Source of the DNA: Aegilops tauschii subsp. strangulata
Lineage: Eukaryota > Streptophyta > Magnoliopsida > Poales > Poaceae
NCBI RefSeq assembly: GCF_002575655.3
Contig: NC_053035.3
Span: 372,969,792 to 373,033,791 of the forward strand
Direction: 5' to 3'
DNA length: 64,000 nt
In this document: positions 43,655 to 55,110 of the stretch, one piece after another
Numbering within the stretch: the first letter of the stretch is position 1
Layout of the letters: every line of letters starts with the position of its first letter
Notes under the pieces: model-generated
Database searches by the model: none
Seen by the model: only the letters and a program-made list of their open reading frames with translations
Told to the model about the DNA's origin: nothing
Position numbers and translations under genes: made by a program

Positions 43655-44225
43655 AACTTAGCGGTAGCGCGTTTCTGTAAAAGCGCTATAGCTAAGTTAG
43701 CTATAGCGCTTTTCAGTAAACGCGCTACTGCTATAGCTATGTATTTTCCTTTTCTTTTCTTATTTCCTTTTCTCTTTCTATAGTGGGGGTCTAAACAAGC
43801 GCTACTGCTATGTTATCTATAGCGCCTCTGATGAACAGACGCTACTGCTATTCCTTTCTCCTTTTTCCCCTTTTCATTTATTTTTCTTTACATCTTATTT
43901 TTTTCCTTTCTCCTTTTTTTATTTCTTTCATTTTCATGTACTATTCTATTTGTTTTTCATTTAATTTTCTTTTCATTAGCAGCAGCGCGTTTCGCAGAAA
44001 ACACGCTGCTAAAATAAACTTAGCGGTAGTGCGCTTTCTAGAAGACCGCTACTACTATATGTAGCCTATCGGCTTAGTAGTGAGAACTTTAGTAGTACCG
44101 CTTTTAAAAGTAGACGCACTACTGCTACGTTTGTGTCTGCAGCGCTTTTATCCTGCACGCGCTACTGCTATTTAGCAGTAGCGCCCTTTTTTAACAAGCG
44201 CTACTACGAAAGTTCTGTGTGTAAG
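43655..44225. repeat. CACTA 1 right subterminal repeats
   Basis: Copies of AGCGGTAGCGC, AGCGCTACTGCT and AAACGCGCTACTGC words are spaced through 570 bp. They are interrupted by T-rich spacers (43845-43980). Confidence 0.9.
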
Positions 44226-44244
44226 GTTTTCCCTAGTAGTGCAC

Positions 44245-45770
44245 GTTCAGCTAGTATTGGCATCCAACAATTATATGAAGTACAAAGCACCTCGAACATA
44301 ATAAAAATTACATTGAGGCCTCTAGACTACCGAACAACCACTACCGATGCCAGAATGAGCCATAAATGCGCCACTCCCCTATCTGAGCTGGTTTGACTTT
44401 GTTGATGATAGTTGAGAAGTCTTCGTGCACAGGCCCCTAAGGACCAATGCCTTAGAGCTGTAGCCGTCATCATGGAACCCTTGAATAGACCTGAAGCAGT
44501 GGCCTCAAATCTCGCCATTGAGGACACATGACTTGAGACCCTAACCTCACTGCCCCAAGGAGACGGTAGGAATATATGTCGGAGCTCCGTCGATGATGTC
44601 CATACGGACGAACTTGCGGAGGATCGGAGCCTAGAAGTCAGACTCGACGAAGAAGCGCCGACATCCGCATGGGTGCCGCACATGTAAGGACTAAAAAAGT
44701 CTAATCTAAACTAATAGAACGAGAGAAGGCATCGGGATTCCACACCCACCACTAACTGATAGAACGACATGCAAAGGAGAAGCGAATCCACGGGCTCGAT
44801 GGTGAAGCCTGTAGGGTAGAGTTTCCCCTATTCGCTGCGACAAAATGGAGAAAATGCTATGAGAAGAGGTCTGATTTGATAGGACTTCATCTCTGAGTTA
44901 TTCTACCTCAAAGTCACTGTCCTACGTGCGATAGTCTGAGATAACTATATGTTTTTTTGTGGGGAAACATCTGATCTATTTATCAAACATCATGGCAGCA
45001 TAAAGAACAAATAAGCAATAGAAATTATATCCATGTCCATACGCCACCTAGCAACGACAACTACCTGGAGCGAGCCGAAGGCGTGTCGCCGTCAACGCCC
45101 CTCCCTAGCCCAAGCTTGGAAAACCTTGTTGTATTATAAAATCATGAAGTCACCGTGCTAAGGCCCCAAAGACTAGCACCCTAGAACAACAACCGTCTTC
45201 GATGAAGAGAAGCGTAGATTGGAAAGATCCAACCTTTAGAGACACAAACGTAGACAAACGAAGACTGGATCCAAGCAGAGCCATCGAAGACAAACACCGA
45301 CTGAATCCCGTTAGGTCAGTCGGAGACACACCTCCACACATCCTCCTCTGACGGTAGACGCACAGTCGGCGCGAGGGCTAGGAGAGGAGAATCTTATTCC
45401 ATCTTCAGAATGATGTCGCCGCCTCGTCTTCCTGAGCATGATAAAAACCCTAAACAAACTAAGAAAATGCATCTAAAAACGGAGCATGAGCCCTCCCACC
45501 GGGAAGCGGTGGTGGAGGCAAGGGCTGGCAGGGGCCCCGGCCCGGGCCAACATGCAGATTTTCCCGTTATATCACATATTGCTTGCTGCTAATTTTTGTA
45601 TTAAAATGGTTCGGTTAGCTCCTCCCCCTTACAGCACATGGCCCTCCTCATTAAGTTTTCCTGGCTCAGTCACTACTAGCAAGGACCGAGATCCACCACG
45701 TCTTCATAGCGTAAGGGCAACGGCAGAGCTACGTGAAGCCTTGGGGCGTCGCCATCCTCCCCCCCCACCC
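44245..45770. other. Flank between CACTA 1 and the truncated gypsy
   Basis: No gene. Two diverged direct copies of a unit of about 200 bp lie near 44410-44640 and 45145-45330 (for example GAAGTCTTCGTGCACAGGCC against GAAGTCACCGTGCTAAGGCC, then CAACCGTC or TAGCCGTC). The copies are about 735 bp apart. This suggests an unclassified repeat whose ends I could not define. Confidence 0.5.
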
Positions 45771-47353
45771 TGACATGGCTTGAGACTGTGTCGGTCTTTC
45801 CTCAAAGAGGAAGGGATGATGCAGCACAGCTACGGTAAGTATTTCCCTCAGTTATGAAACTAAGGTTATCAATTCAGTAGGAGAACCAAGCAACACTATG
45901 TAAACGGTACTTGCACACAAAGAACAAATACTTGCAACCCGACGCGTAAGAGGGGTTGTCAATCCCTCCTTGGTAAAAAGATAGATTAAATTGTATGAGA
46001 TTGGATAAATAGATCTGAATAAAACATGAAATAAAATAAGTAAAGAAAAAGTGCAGCAAGGTATTTTTGGATTTTTGGAATAATAGATCTGAAAACAATA
46101 TGATAAAAGATAGACCCGGGGGCCGTAGATTTCACTAGTGGCTTCTCTCGGGAAAATAGCATACGGTAGGTAAACAAATTACTGTTGGGCAATTGATAGA
46201 ATAACAAATAATCATGAAGATATCCAAGACAATGATCATGAATATAGGCATCACTTCCAAGATTAGTAGACCGAGTCCGGCCTGCATCTACTACTATTAT
46301 TCCACACATCGACCGCTATCCAGCATGCATCTAGTGTATTAAGTTCATGGAAAAATGGAGTAATACAATAAGAACGATGACCTGATGTAGACAAGATCTA
46401 TGCATGTTGGAATAGACCCCATCTTTTTATCCTTAATAGCAATGATACATATGTGCCTCACTACCCCTTCTGTCACTGGGTAGGACACCGCAAGATCGAA
46501 CCCATCACAAAGCACCTCTTCCCATTGCAAGAAAAATCAATCTAATTGGTCAAACCAAACCAAAGTTTCGGAGAAGAATACGAGGCTATAAATAATCATG
46601 CATATAAGAGATCAAAGAATACTCAAATAATACTCATGGATATAGATCTAATCACAAACTCGAACTTCATCGGATCCCAACAAACACACCGCAAAAAGTC
46701 ATTACATTAACTAGATCTCCAACAACAAGGAGAACATTGTATTGAGAATCAAAAAGAGAGAAGAAGCCATCTAGCTACTGCCTATAGACACGTAGACCTA
46801 TGGTGAACTACTCACGCATCATCGAAGGAGCACCAATGAGGATGATGAACCCCTCTGTGATCGTGTTCCCCTCCGGCAGAGTGCCGGAATAGGGCTCTAG
46901 ATTGGATCTCGTGGTTCTGGAACTTGCGGCTGCTGGAATTGTGTTTCGTCGACTCCCCTAGGGTTTCTAGAATATTGGGGTATTTATAGAGCTGAGAGGC
47001 AATGCAGTGGAGCTCCATGGGCCCACCACCCATCAGGGCGTGCCTGGGCCTCCTGGTGCGCCCTGGTGGATTGTGGGCCCCACGGGCCTTCCCTCGTCCA
47101 CTTCCTTGGCTCCCAAGTTGTCTTCTTGTCCAAAAAAATCTCCAAAAAGTTTCACTGCGTTTGGACTCCGTTTGGTACTGATATTCTGCAAAGTAAAAAA
47201 AAACAAGCAAAAAACAACAACTGGCACACTATGTTAATAGGTTAGTCCCCAAAAATGATATAAAGTTGCTATAAAATGATTGTAAAACATCCAAGATTGA
47301 TAATATAACAGCATGGAACAATAAAAAATTATATATACGTTGGAGACGTATCA
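45771..47353 (-). repeat. 3' LTR of a minus-strand gypsy element
   Basis: In element orientation it starts TGATACGTCTCCAACGTATA at 47353 and ends CAAGCCATGTCA at 45771 (1583 bp). The TGATACGTCTCCAACG start is shared by several abundant Triticeae gypsy families, so I do not name one. A TATTTATAGAGC-type box lies in it (plus strand about 46980). Directly to its right is a purine tract and internal DNA, not a target-site duplication, so this is one LTR of an element that continues rightwards. Confidence 0.88.
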
Positions 47354-47366
47354 GCATCCCCAAGAT
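47354..47366 (-). other. Polypurine tract of the truncated gypsy
   Basis: The minus strand reads AATCTTGGGGATGC directly before TGATACGTCTCC. This marks 47354 as the internal side and fixes the element orientation. Confidence 0.85.
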
Positions 47367-47831
47367 TAATTCCTGCTCGTCCTCAAGTAGGTAAATGATA
47401 AAAACAGATTTTTCGATGTGGAATGCTGCCTAACATGTTTATCACATATTCTTTTCTTTTGTAGCATGGACATTTGGACTTTTAGATGGTTCAAAACAAT
47501 AGTCTATAATTGACATGAAGACTTCAATACTCAAGCATATCAACAATCAACCATGTCTTTCAATATATCAACACTAAAGAAAGTTATCCCTAGCCCATCA
47601 TGCTCAATCATTGCTTCATTCACGAAACACACTCGAATATTAGCTACATCCAATGCACAAGTATGATCATAGTGCTCCCTAGTTGGTGCTTTATAAGAGA
47701 AGATGGAGACTCAAATAAAAATAAAAATTGCATAAAGTAATTTGATAGGCACTTCGCAGAGGTAAGCAGAGATTTGTAGAGGTGCCAGAGCTCAAAGCTT
47801 AAACTGAGAGATTTTTTTTGAGAGGCATGCT

Positions 47832-48110
47832 TTAACCGTCGACAAAAATGACCGAGTAGTTTCCAATACTTTCCATGCTAGATACATCATCGGCGGTTCC
47901 CAAACATAAAATAAAGTTTATTCCTTTTTCCACCATTCTTTCACAATCCATGGCTAGCCGTATCCACGGGTGCCTTCCGTACCAACAATTTCTAAGGAAT
48001 TTATTATTTAACAACATAAAGTATTTTTTTATTTCGGAACTGGGCATCCCTATTACCACCACTCTCGTGCAATGACAAGTGAATAAACACTCATCTTGAG
48101 AATAATACAT
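47832..48110 (-). CDS. Small ORF in the gypsy post-pol region
   Basis: 92 codons without a stop on the element's sense strand, beginning MYYSQDECLFTCHCTRVVVI and including LNNKFLRNCWYGRHPWIRLA and GINFILCLGTADDVSSMESI. The composition is protein-like (Cys, Trp, charged residues well spread). I do not recognise a domain. Extra post-pol ORFs exist in several large grass gypsy families, so this may be one, but it could also be chance. Confidence 0.4.
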   Translation of the reverse strand: MYYSQDECLFTCHCTRVVVIGMPSSEIKKYFMLLNNKFLRNCWYGRHPWIRLAMDCERMVEKGINFILCLGTADDVSSMESIGNYSVIFVDG

Positions 48111-48549
48111 CTAGCAAGGAAAAATATTGGCCACCTCCTACCGCTTCATGAGCGGTACGGGCACACAAAAAGAAATTCATTTTGAAAATTAGGGTTTGGC
48201 ACATACAAATTTACTTAGAACGGCACGGAAATACCGCATATAGGTAGGTATGGTGGAATCATATGGCAAAACTGGGTTTAAGGATTTGGATGCACAAGTA
48301 GTATTTCTACTTAGTACAAGTGGAGGCAAGCAAAAAAGATTGAGAAGCAACCAACCAAGAAACGAAAATTCTCATAAAAAAGCATTAAGCATAACTAACA
48401 CCAAATAATGCACCACATGTAGGATGTAATTTCATTGCATAACTATTGAATTCCGTGCTTTCATAGGGAATCGCAAACCTTAACACCAATATTCTTACTA
48501 AAGCATAATTACTCACCAACATGCACTACTAGGGAAAACCCTAGTAGTA

Positions 48550-48775
48550 GCGCTTGAAATATGCATAGCAGTAGCACTGGGTCTAGCGCTACTGCTAGCG
48601 CGCTACAACTAAGTTGTAGCAGTAGCGCTTTTATGGGCAGCGCTACTGGTAAGTATTGTTAGCAGTAGCACTTCCAGGACCAGCCCTACTGATAACTCTT
48701 TGTAGCGCTTTTTCACATGAAGCACTGCTGCTAAGCCAGCGCTACTGCTAGGTTCCTTCCAGCGCTACTGCTAAT
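48550..48775. repeat. CACTA 2 left subterminal repeats
   Basis: Eight or more AGCAGTAGC / GCGCTACTGCT words, matching those of CACTA 1. The two elements therefore belong to one transposase-binding group. Confidence 0.9.
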
Positions 48776-49045
48776 GTTCCCGCTTTCGCCGAATCACACC
48801 CCCTACGTATTTGTGATGTATTTATACATGTCTCTATACAATAGTTTCATCAGATCATACTAAACACACACTATTCTCATCATATCATAGACATACAGTA
48901 GTCTCGTCATACCATCATCATCATCATCATTCAACACAAATATCATCACATCTCGAAAATAGTGATACAGAAGTGCGATCATGTCATGTCTCGAATAAGT
49001 GCAACTGCATGGTCACGGCGCACACACAAGTTTCATCATCTCTAT

Positions 49046-49291
49046 CTAAACCATGATGTAGAAGAGAAGAGCGATCAACATGAGCAAGAGCGCGACTATG
49101 TAGTACCGGCGGTCCCGCCCTTGCTCATGCTGGAGTGTCCACCTGAAGTAACTACTTTCCGCTTCGGCTCTGCTGTCGAACCCTCTATGGCTAGCACCCG
49201 GGTACCTGTGCACCTGGGCCTGAGCGGCTGGCCAGTGGTCATAGACTCCTGGAACCCTGCCAACATACACGATGTAGTAGCCCTTCGCCAT
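49046..49291 (-). CDS. RNase H1 N-terminal (hybrid-binding) domain with C-terminal membrane helix
   Basis: An open 81-codon frame from ATG 49291 to TAG 49046. Residues 5-47 (GYYIVYVGRVPGVYDHWP, AAQAQVHRYPGASHRGFDSR, AEAESS) match the RNase H1 N-terminal / caulimovirus viroplasmin fold (GR-x-PG-(I/V)-Y-x2-W...Q-V...GA-x2-(K/R)GF...EAE), which binds RNA-DNA hybrids or double-stranded RNA in other proteins. Residues 62-80 (YYIVALLLMLIALLFYIMV) form one strongly hydrophobic helix at the extreme C-terminus, so a tail-anchored membrane protein is predicted. No RNase H catalytic domain is present. A possible acceptor (ACGATGCAG|GT) lies 20-30 bp upstream and is also present upstream of the CACTA 1 remnant. 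Function in the CACTA life cycle is unknown. Confidence 0.8.
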   Translation of the reverse strand: MAKGYYIVYVGRVPGVYDHWPAAQAQVHRYPGASHRGFDSRAEAESSYFRWTLQHEQGRDRRYYIVALLLMLIALLFYIMV

Positions 49292-49558
49292 GTCTGATCT
49301 AGTACCTGCATCGTGAGTTGATGAATTGAACGACCATATGCAACATAATGTACTTAAGAAAAAAGAGAGGCATAATTAGCAAAATACAAGCAACCAATAG
49401 TAAACATAAATGACGAAGTTCCTCATACCCAAACTAATTAACTAGAGCGATCTACGCTAGTTCTGGACCATGGTTTAGTTACATCACATAGTTTCGCCGT
49501 GCATAAATTCAAAGTTTTGCCATAGAAAAAGACAATAGTGGCACATTGTCATCAACAA

Positions 49559-50768
49559 TCAGTCCTCCATGTCGGCGGTCCAGTCTTCATAGTCAGGGAG
49601 GAAGCACCCGAGCTTCTTGAAAGGCTTCAGGTCCAGACGATGAGCGAGTAGCAGTGCTCGGACATCTTCCCGCGTGATTGGCCCATGGTAGAACATCCCT
49701 TTTGGTTCGAGGACCTGCTTCATGATCACTTGGGCAAGTTCACACTATGCATGATAAAACTCAACTCTGATTCGATGATCCGGTGTAGTTCCTATGCTTG
49801 TGGCCCAGCTGACAATCTCGGCATCGTTGGTAGTAGGTGACATGTGAAGCCGTTGATTATCCCTTCTGTACTCGAGGAGGTGATGCATGAGGTAGAATCC
49901 ATCAGCCATACTGGTGTGCGGTTACTGGATGCAGCAGAAGTCGGTCTTATGACTGAAAGCCGGCCCGCGATTCCTGTACTTTTTCACCTTGATATATCCA
50001 CCAGACAGGTTGAAGGTTAACAGGGCACTATCAAGAACACTCTTTATGTGCTTGTAATCCTTTTTCCTGGGGTTCTTCGATGAGTCCAAGTACATAGCAT
50101 GGGAGTATTCCGGGTACAGAACGATGAGGAGACCTCAAATTAGCCTCCATGCATGCAAAGGAATGATTAACACTTACGAAAGGATATGTGCGGATGACTT
50201 ATGTGGGATGATAAGGCACGAGAATCGCTTCCTTGTCCTTATTAGCGATCATGAATCCGCCGAGGTACTTGCTCGCATAGTCACGGTGCTCTTTGCAAAC
50301 TTCCAAGAAGCTCTCCTGCATATAGTACGGGTCCGCGACGCAGATATATATGATGTTCTCGACCCTGGTGAAGTAGTTCACATACAGCGCATACATGCGG
50401 ATGAACTAGAAATCCAGCTTGGTCATGTGGAACATGTCGTCGATGTAGTCAAATCGCATGATGAACTGATTCGCGGGCCAGTTCTCGACGTACAACTTCC
50501 CAGCCAGCACCTTAGCCGTGTAAAGCGGGTATCCAGGTTTTTCCGCGATCAGAAGGCTTTTCTCTCTGGCCAGCACATCTTCATGGAGTCTCCTTAGATC
50601 ATTGTTTAGTATGTGCTCTTGCGCTTTGGCATATAGGATCGGGTCGCCGGCGACATGGAAACGCTTCTTACCTTCGACAGGTGTTCTGTCTACCACCCGG
50701 GGCTTCAGAGGTGGCTGCCTGCTTGAAGCAGCTCTGGTGCCTTTAGGGCCTTTCTTGTCCAGTCTCCT
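49559..50768 (-). pseudogene. CACTA 2 Ulp1-like gene, 3' part
   Basis: Continues from 55111 across the solo LTR. N-proximal here: a basic Pro-rich linker, then LLIAEKPGYPLYTAKVLAGK and FIMRFDYIDDMFHMTKLDF (stop near 50406), ADPYYMQESFLEVCKEHRDY and MIANKDKEAILVPYHP. The splice donor that reads GTAAGT in CACTA 1 is ATAAGT here (near 50200), so the donor is lost. The Ulp1-like end reads YPEYSHAMYLDSS and FCCIQ, stop (near 49925), MADGFYLMHHLLEYRR: Asp again stands at the expected catalytic Cys (49892-49903). It ends DYEDWTADMED at 49559. It is homologous to CACTA 1 throughout but well diverged. Confidence 0.82.
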
Positions 50769-53700
50769 TGTGAAGCCCCCGATTTGACCATACACTAATC
50801 ATGCACGCAAATGTGTACGACCAAGATCAGGGACTCACTGGAAGATATCACAACACAACTCTAGACACAAATTAAAATAATACAAGCTTCATATTACAAG
50901 CCAGGGGCCTCGAGGGCTCGAATACAAGCTCGATACACAAGAGTCAGCGGAAGCAACAATATCTGAGTACAGACATAAGTTAAACAAGGATGCCTTAAGA
51001 AGGCTAGCACAAAAGCAACATGATCGAAGAGGCAAGGCCTCCTGCCTGGGACCTCCTAGCTACTCCTGGTCGTCGGCGGTCTCCATGTAGTAGTATCCGT
51101 CGGCGGTGGCATCTGGCTCCAGAGATCCACCATCTGGTTGCAACAACCGGAAAGAAGGAAGACGGGGGGGGGGGGGGAAGGGTAGCAAAGCAACCGTGAG
51201 TACTCATCCAAAGTACTCGCAAGCATCAGATCTATACTAAATATGCATCGGTATGAAATGGAAGGGTTGTATATGTGGACTGAACTGCAGGATGCCAGAA
51301 TAGAGGGGAAGGCCTAGCCTATTGAAGACTAGCATCTTCAAGCAGCTCCAAGCATCTTGCAGCATGTAGGAGAGTAAAGAATAGCAGTTTATATTTAACA
51401 AACATATTGTAGTATCAACGCCCAGAGATCCTTCCTCGACTCCCTACGAGAAAGCAATCCCGGAGCCACATATCCATCACATATCAAGTATCCTTTTCTA
51501 GTTGTATAAGATCTGGATACAAGTCTGAACGTCCATTACCGAGGACATGGTATTCGAATATATATCTTCCCTGCAGGGGTGCACCACGTTACCCAACACG
51601 CTCGATCACTCTGGGCGGACACACCTTTCTGGGGTCAATGCTCGGCCTCGGAGAATCAACACGTCGCAGCCCTACCTAGGCTCAGCAGAGAGGGCCCCGC
51701 CGGTCTACATCCTAAGCACTCCGGGGTCTCGGGCCCATCGCCCGTTGCACTCTGGGTCATTGCGAGTAGGGTGGATACCAGCACCGCCTCGGATGGCCAA
51801 CACGATCCGACCATGCCGCAATGCTGAACTGGACGTCTGACAAAGCTTCGGCTGATACTGCGACGCCGAGGCCCATAACTATTCTCGCGTGGTGGTTAGT
51901 GCGTAAAGGCCAAAGGCCAATTCAAATCAAATACCCAAACCTGTTAGTGCATTAACAATTAAAGTAGTGACGGCTGTCGGGACAAGTCCGGAGCTACCAC
52001 CCCCTCCTGGGTGATACCGCTAAACAGCCAGCCGCCACTGTCACATCACACGGGTGCCCTCCGGGCCCGCCCGGCTTTCACATCAACTCGCGGGTACCCC
52101 TCAGGGCCCACCCGACTTCAACAATGGTCTCAAGTAAAGTCAAGGTAACCGTGTGTCCAAAACATCAAGGAAGAAAACCCTAGGAATCACCCCCGGTGGA
52201 TTCCACTCAATGTAAACATCAAGGTGAACGTAAGAGGGACCACCCTCGAGGTTCACACTTGAGGTGTTGCACGACAGAGCCGTATCGGGAATGGTGAAAG
52301 AGGAACCACCCCCGTTGACCACGACCGAATAGCTACACTACAGAATTATCATCAGGAGTGCGTTATGAGGGATCACCCTCGGCACTCGATAGTAGCTCTG
52401 CAGAGTCGAGCAACAAAAGGGGCGTGATGTGATGTGAGGTGTCGAGCTCTGGTCGTCGATCACGTTGATCGAGTCATCGATGATGAAGCAGGGGCAACAA
52501 GGACAAGGTGGGGGTCACTGATGGATCACTAACCAACCTATACTAAGCAGTTTAGGATAAGCAGGTAGGTAACAATAAGCAGATTACAAAAGCAGGCTAT
52601 GCATCAAAATAGGAGCAATCAATAATAGTAGCAAAATCTAATGCAAGCATGAGAGAATGGAATGGGCGATATCGGGATGATCAAAGGGGGGGCTTGCCTG
52701 GAAGCTCCGCTGAAACGGAAGAAGGGTCGTCGTCGACGTAGTCGATCATAGGGGCATCAGCAGCGGTCTCGGGGTCTAGCAGAGAGAAGAGGGGGAAGAA
52801 ACAGTAAATACACGCAAATATATGCACAACATGATTACAAGCGGGGCTAGAGGTGTCCTAACGCAGTGCTAGGCGTTACTGGCGAAAGGGGGAACATCCG
52901 GGAAAGTTTTCCCGGTCCCGGACGTCTGTCAGACAGATGAACCGGAGGGGAAAGTTTGCATGTTCGCTATGCTAGGGACATGTGGCAGACGAACGGACCA
53001 CATATCCGGATTCGTCTCGAAATTCTGAGCAACTTTCATGTAGAAAACTTTTTCATCCGAGCTACGGTTTAATTTCTATTAATTTTCAAAGTTGTATTAA
53101 TATTCTAAAATTAATTTTAATACGAAAATAAATGCTAAAATGCTAGGCGCACCCAGCACAGTGTACACCAAAGTGTACCCAGTGGCTGACAGGTGGGCCA
53201 GGGGGTCCCAGTTGACCAGTCAACGTTTGACTGGTCAACAGAGGGTGGGGCCCCCCCCGTCATTGACTGTTCTAACTAACTACTGATTTAACTAACCAAT
53301 ATAGTTCATTAGGTTAATTAAGAGTAATTAATTAAGTTAATTAATTGTTTAACTAATTAATTAATTATTTTAATATATTTTTTTTCAACATTTCTTTTTA
53401 AAGCAAACAAGGGCGTGGGGCCTACTGGGCAGTGGCCCATAGGCCATAGCGGGCGCGGGCACGGGCGCACGGGTGCGGGCGCTCGCACCCGAGGCCACCA
53501 GAGGCGAGGGCGGGAGCGGCCAGGACCTCGGCGGCGAAAACGGCGGGAGGAGCACGGGGCGCGGTAGTGCGCTGGGAGAGGCGGGGCGCAGCAGGCAAGG
53601 CGGGCGCGGCCGGGGCCTCCAGCGGGCGGCGCGAGCAGGCGCAGCGGAGCAGAGTGAGGGAGAAGGCGGCAGCGGCCGTTGGGCGGAGGCCCGTGCGGGG

Positions 53701-55110
53701 CGCGGACGGTGGAGTGGATGTGGGGGAAGCAGGCAAGGAGGGTGGGGCGCGCAGGCACGCGCGTACAGCGAGCAAGGCGCGGCGACGGGCGCGGCCAAAA
53801 CGGCCAGGGGCGCGCGGAACGGGGCCGGAGCGGGGCAGCGCGGCTGCGGTGGCAAGCTGGAGCGGTCGACGGCGACGGCAGCGAGCAGTGCGGTAGCAGC
53901 CAGGGACGCGGGCGTCTGCGGGGGGCGTGGGGCCGTCGGGACGTGCCGGGGTAGTGGGAGTGAGCGAGCGCGTGCGTTGGTGCGGCCGAAGGTGCTGAGC
54001 ACGCACGCGGGCACGGGTGCGGGCTGCGGCCACAGAGGCCATGCCGGTGAGCTCGACTGCGGCGGTGGAAGCGAGAGAGCGTCGGGGGGGGGCGAACTAC
54101 GGCTTACGAGGAGGGCAGCAGGAGAGGGACCGAACGTGGTGCTCACCGGGCTCCTGCAGATGTGCTAAAGCGGGCTCGAGGAAGGCTCGAGGTGGCCGGA
54201 ACGACGACGGAAGCTGCGGCTACTCGAGGTTGAAGACGACCTCGCCCCGCTCGAAGGAGAGGCGCCCGGCTCGAGCACGATGGCGCATACAATGTAGGGG
54301 AGCAGGACAGAGCCGATGGGCAGGGTGGAGAGGCGAAGGGTGGCTGCTGGGCGCGAAATCGAAGCGGGCGCGACGGCGACCGCGTCGGCCTCCTCTCTAG
54401 ATCGATGGAGAGGGAGAGGTGGAGAAGGGAAGAAGAGGGGCAAGTGGGGAGTGGGTAGAGATATTTTGGAGAGAGTGGGGAGGGCTGTTGGCGACCTTAT
54501 CCTCCCGGTCGTCGCCGGCGAGAGGGTCAGGCGGCGACGAGCGCGCGCGGGCGCTCGGTCGGACGCGCCCGAGGAACAGGAAAGGGCGCGAGGGGGTTTG
54601 AGTGGGCCGGCTTGGCTGTGGCCAAATGGACCAGGGAGGGGGGTTTGGCCCACGAAATGACAGGGGGTTTTATGTTTTATTTGTTTATATAGTTTATGTT
54701 TTCTTTTAGTTTTATTTTATTTTTAGTTTTATATAACACAATTCTTGCACTTAAAAATAGTGTCACAAATTAGGCTTCTGCCACATTTAAGTTTGGCACT
54801 TAAATAAGCTAGTTAGTATTTTTATAATTTTATAAAGCATTTAATAATTGTTTTTAGCCACTGTTATACTTACAAAAGAGTATTTAAATACTTTTTAAAT
54901 AACTGTTGGATCAGTACCATAAATAGTTATGGAATATTTTCAACACTCTTAAAATTTTATTTTGTATGTTTGAGAAGTTTGAATTTTGGAATTTTATTTT
55001 AAATTTGATTTGGATTACGATTTGGATCAACCGAGGATTATCAACGGTAAGAGTGATGACCTGGCATCATTAGCAGCAGGTTACTGTAGCTTAATTATTC
55101 CGGCGTCACA
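50769..55110. mobile_element. Solo LTR, 4.3 kb, probably gypsy
   Basis: Starts TGTGAAGCCCCCGATTTGAC and ends TTATTCCGGCGTCACA. The 5-bp duplication CTCCT is on both sides (50764-50768, 55111-55115). No second LTR or internal domain is present, so unequal recombination between two LTRs is inferred. LTRs above 4 kb with a GTGACGCC-like start are typical of some Triticeae gypsy families. Contents: a 13-base G run near 51165-51177, a duplicated CGGGTGCCCTCCGGGCC-type unit (52050-52115) and a very GC-rich block (53400-54660). The GC-rich block yields long frames without motifs that I do not regard as genes. Confidence 0.92.
53400..54660. other. GC-rich block inside the solo LTR
   Basis: About 70% or more G+C, with Ala/Arg/Pro/Gly-rich open frames in several phases on both strands (up to 253 codons). 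There are no conserved motifs and no consistent start. Long frames are expected by chance where stop codons are rare. The block may contain the LTR's promoter/leader. Confidence 0.7.

Larger units (their letters stand above)
37865..44241 (-). mobile_element. CACTA element 1 (complete, 6.4 kb)
   Basis: It starts CACTACTAGGGAAAACC and ends with the complement GGTTTTCCCTAGTAGTG; CAC is duplicated on both sides (37862-37864, 44242-44244). Both terminal 300-600 bp are full of AGCAGTAGCGC / GCGCTACTGCT subterminal repeats in direct and inverted orientation. On the minus strand it carries one long spliced gene (42267 to 38825) and, further toward its left end, a remnant of an RNase H1-N-domain gene. 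No TNP2-type DDE transposase is present, so it would have depended on a related autonomous element. Confidence 0.95.
47354..48523 (-). mobile_element. Internal 3' region of the gypsy, cut by CACTA element 2
   Basis: This is 1.17 kb of AT-rich internal DNA between the 3' LTR and the CACTA 2 insertion, the post-pol region of long gypsy elements. It contains one protein-like frame (47832-48110) and no pol motif. The rest of the element should lie beyond CACTA 2, outside the window. Confidence 0.8.

Noticed and set aside
45771..47353. Interpretation as a solo LTR
   Set aside because: The five bases on each side (CACCC and GCATC) do not match, and the right flank is a polypurine tract plus internal sequence. 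It is the 3' LTR of a longer, interrupted element.
53385..54146. 253-codon minus-strand frame and overlapping long frames on both strands
   Set aside because: They lie in a very GC-rich part of the solo LTR where stop codons are rare. Composition is Ala/Pro/Arg/Gly only, frames overlap in several phases and no motif is present.
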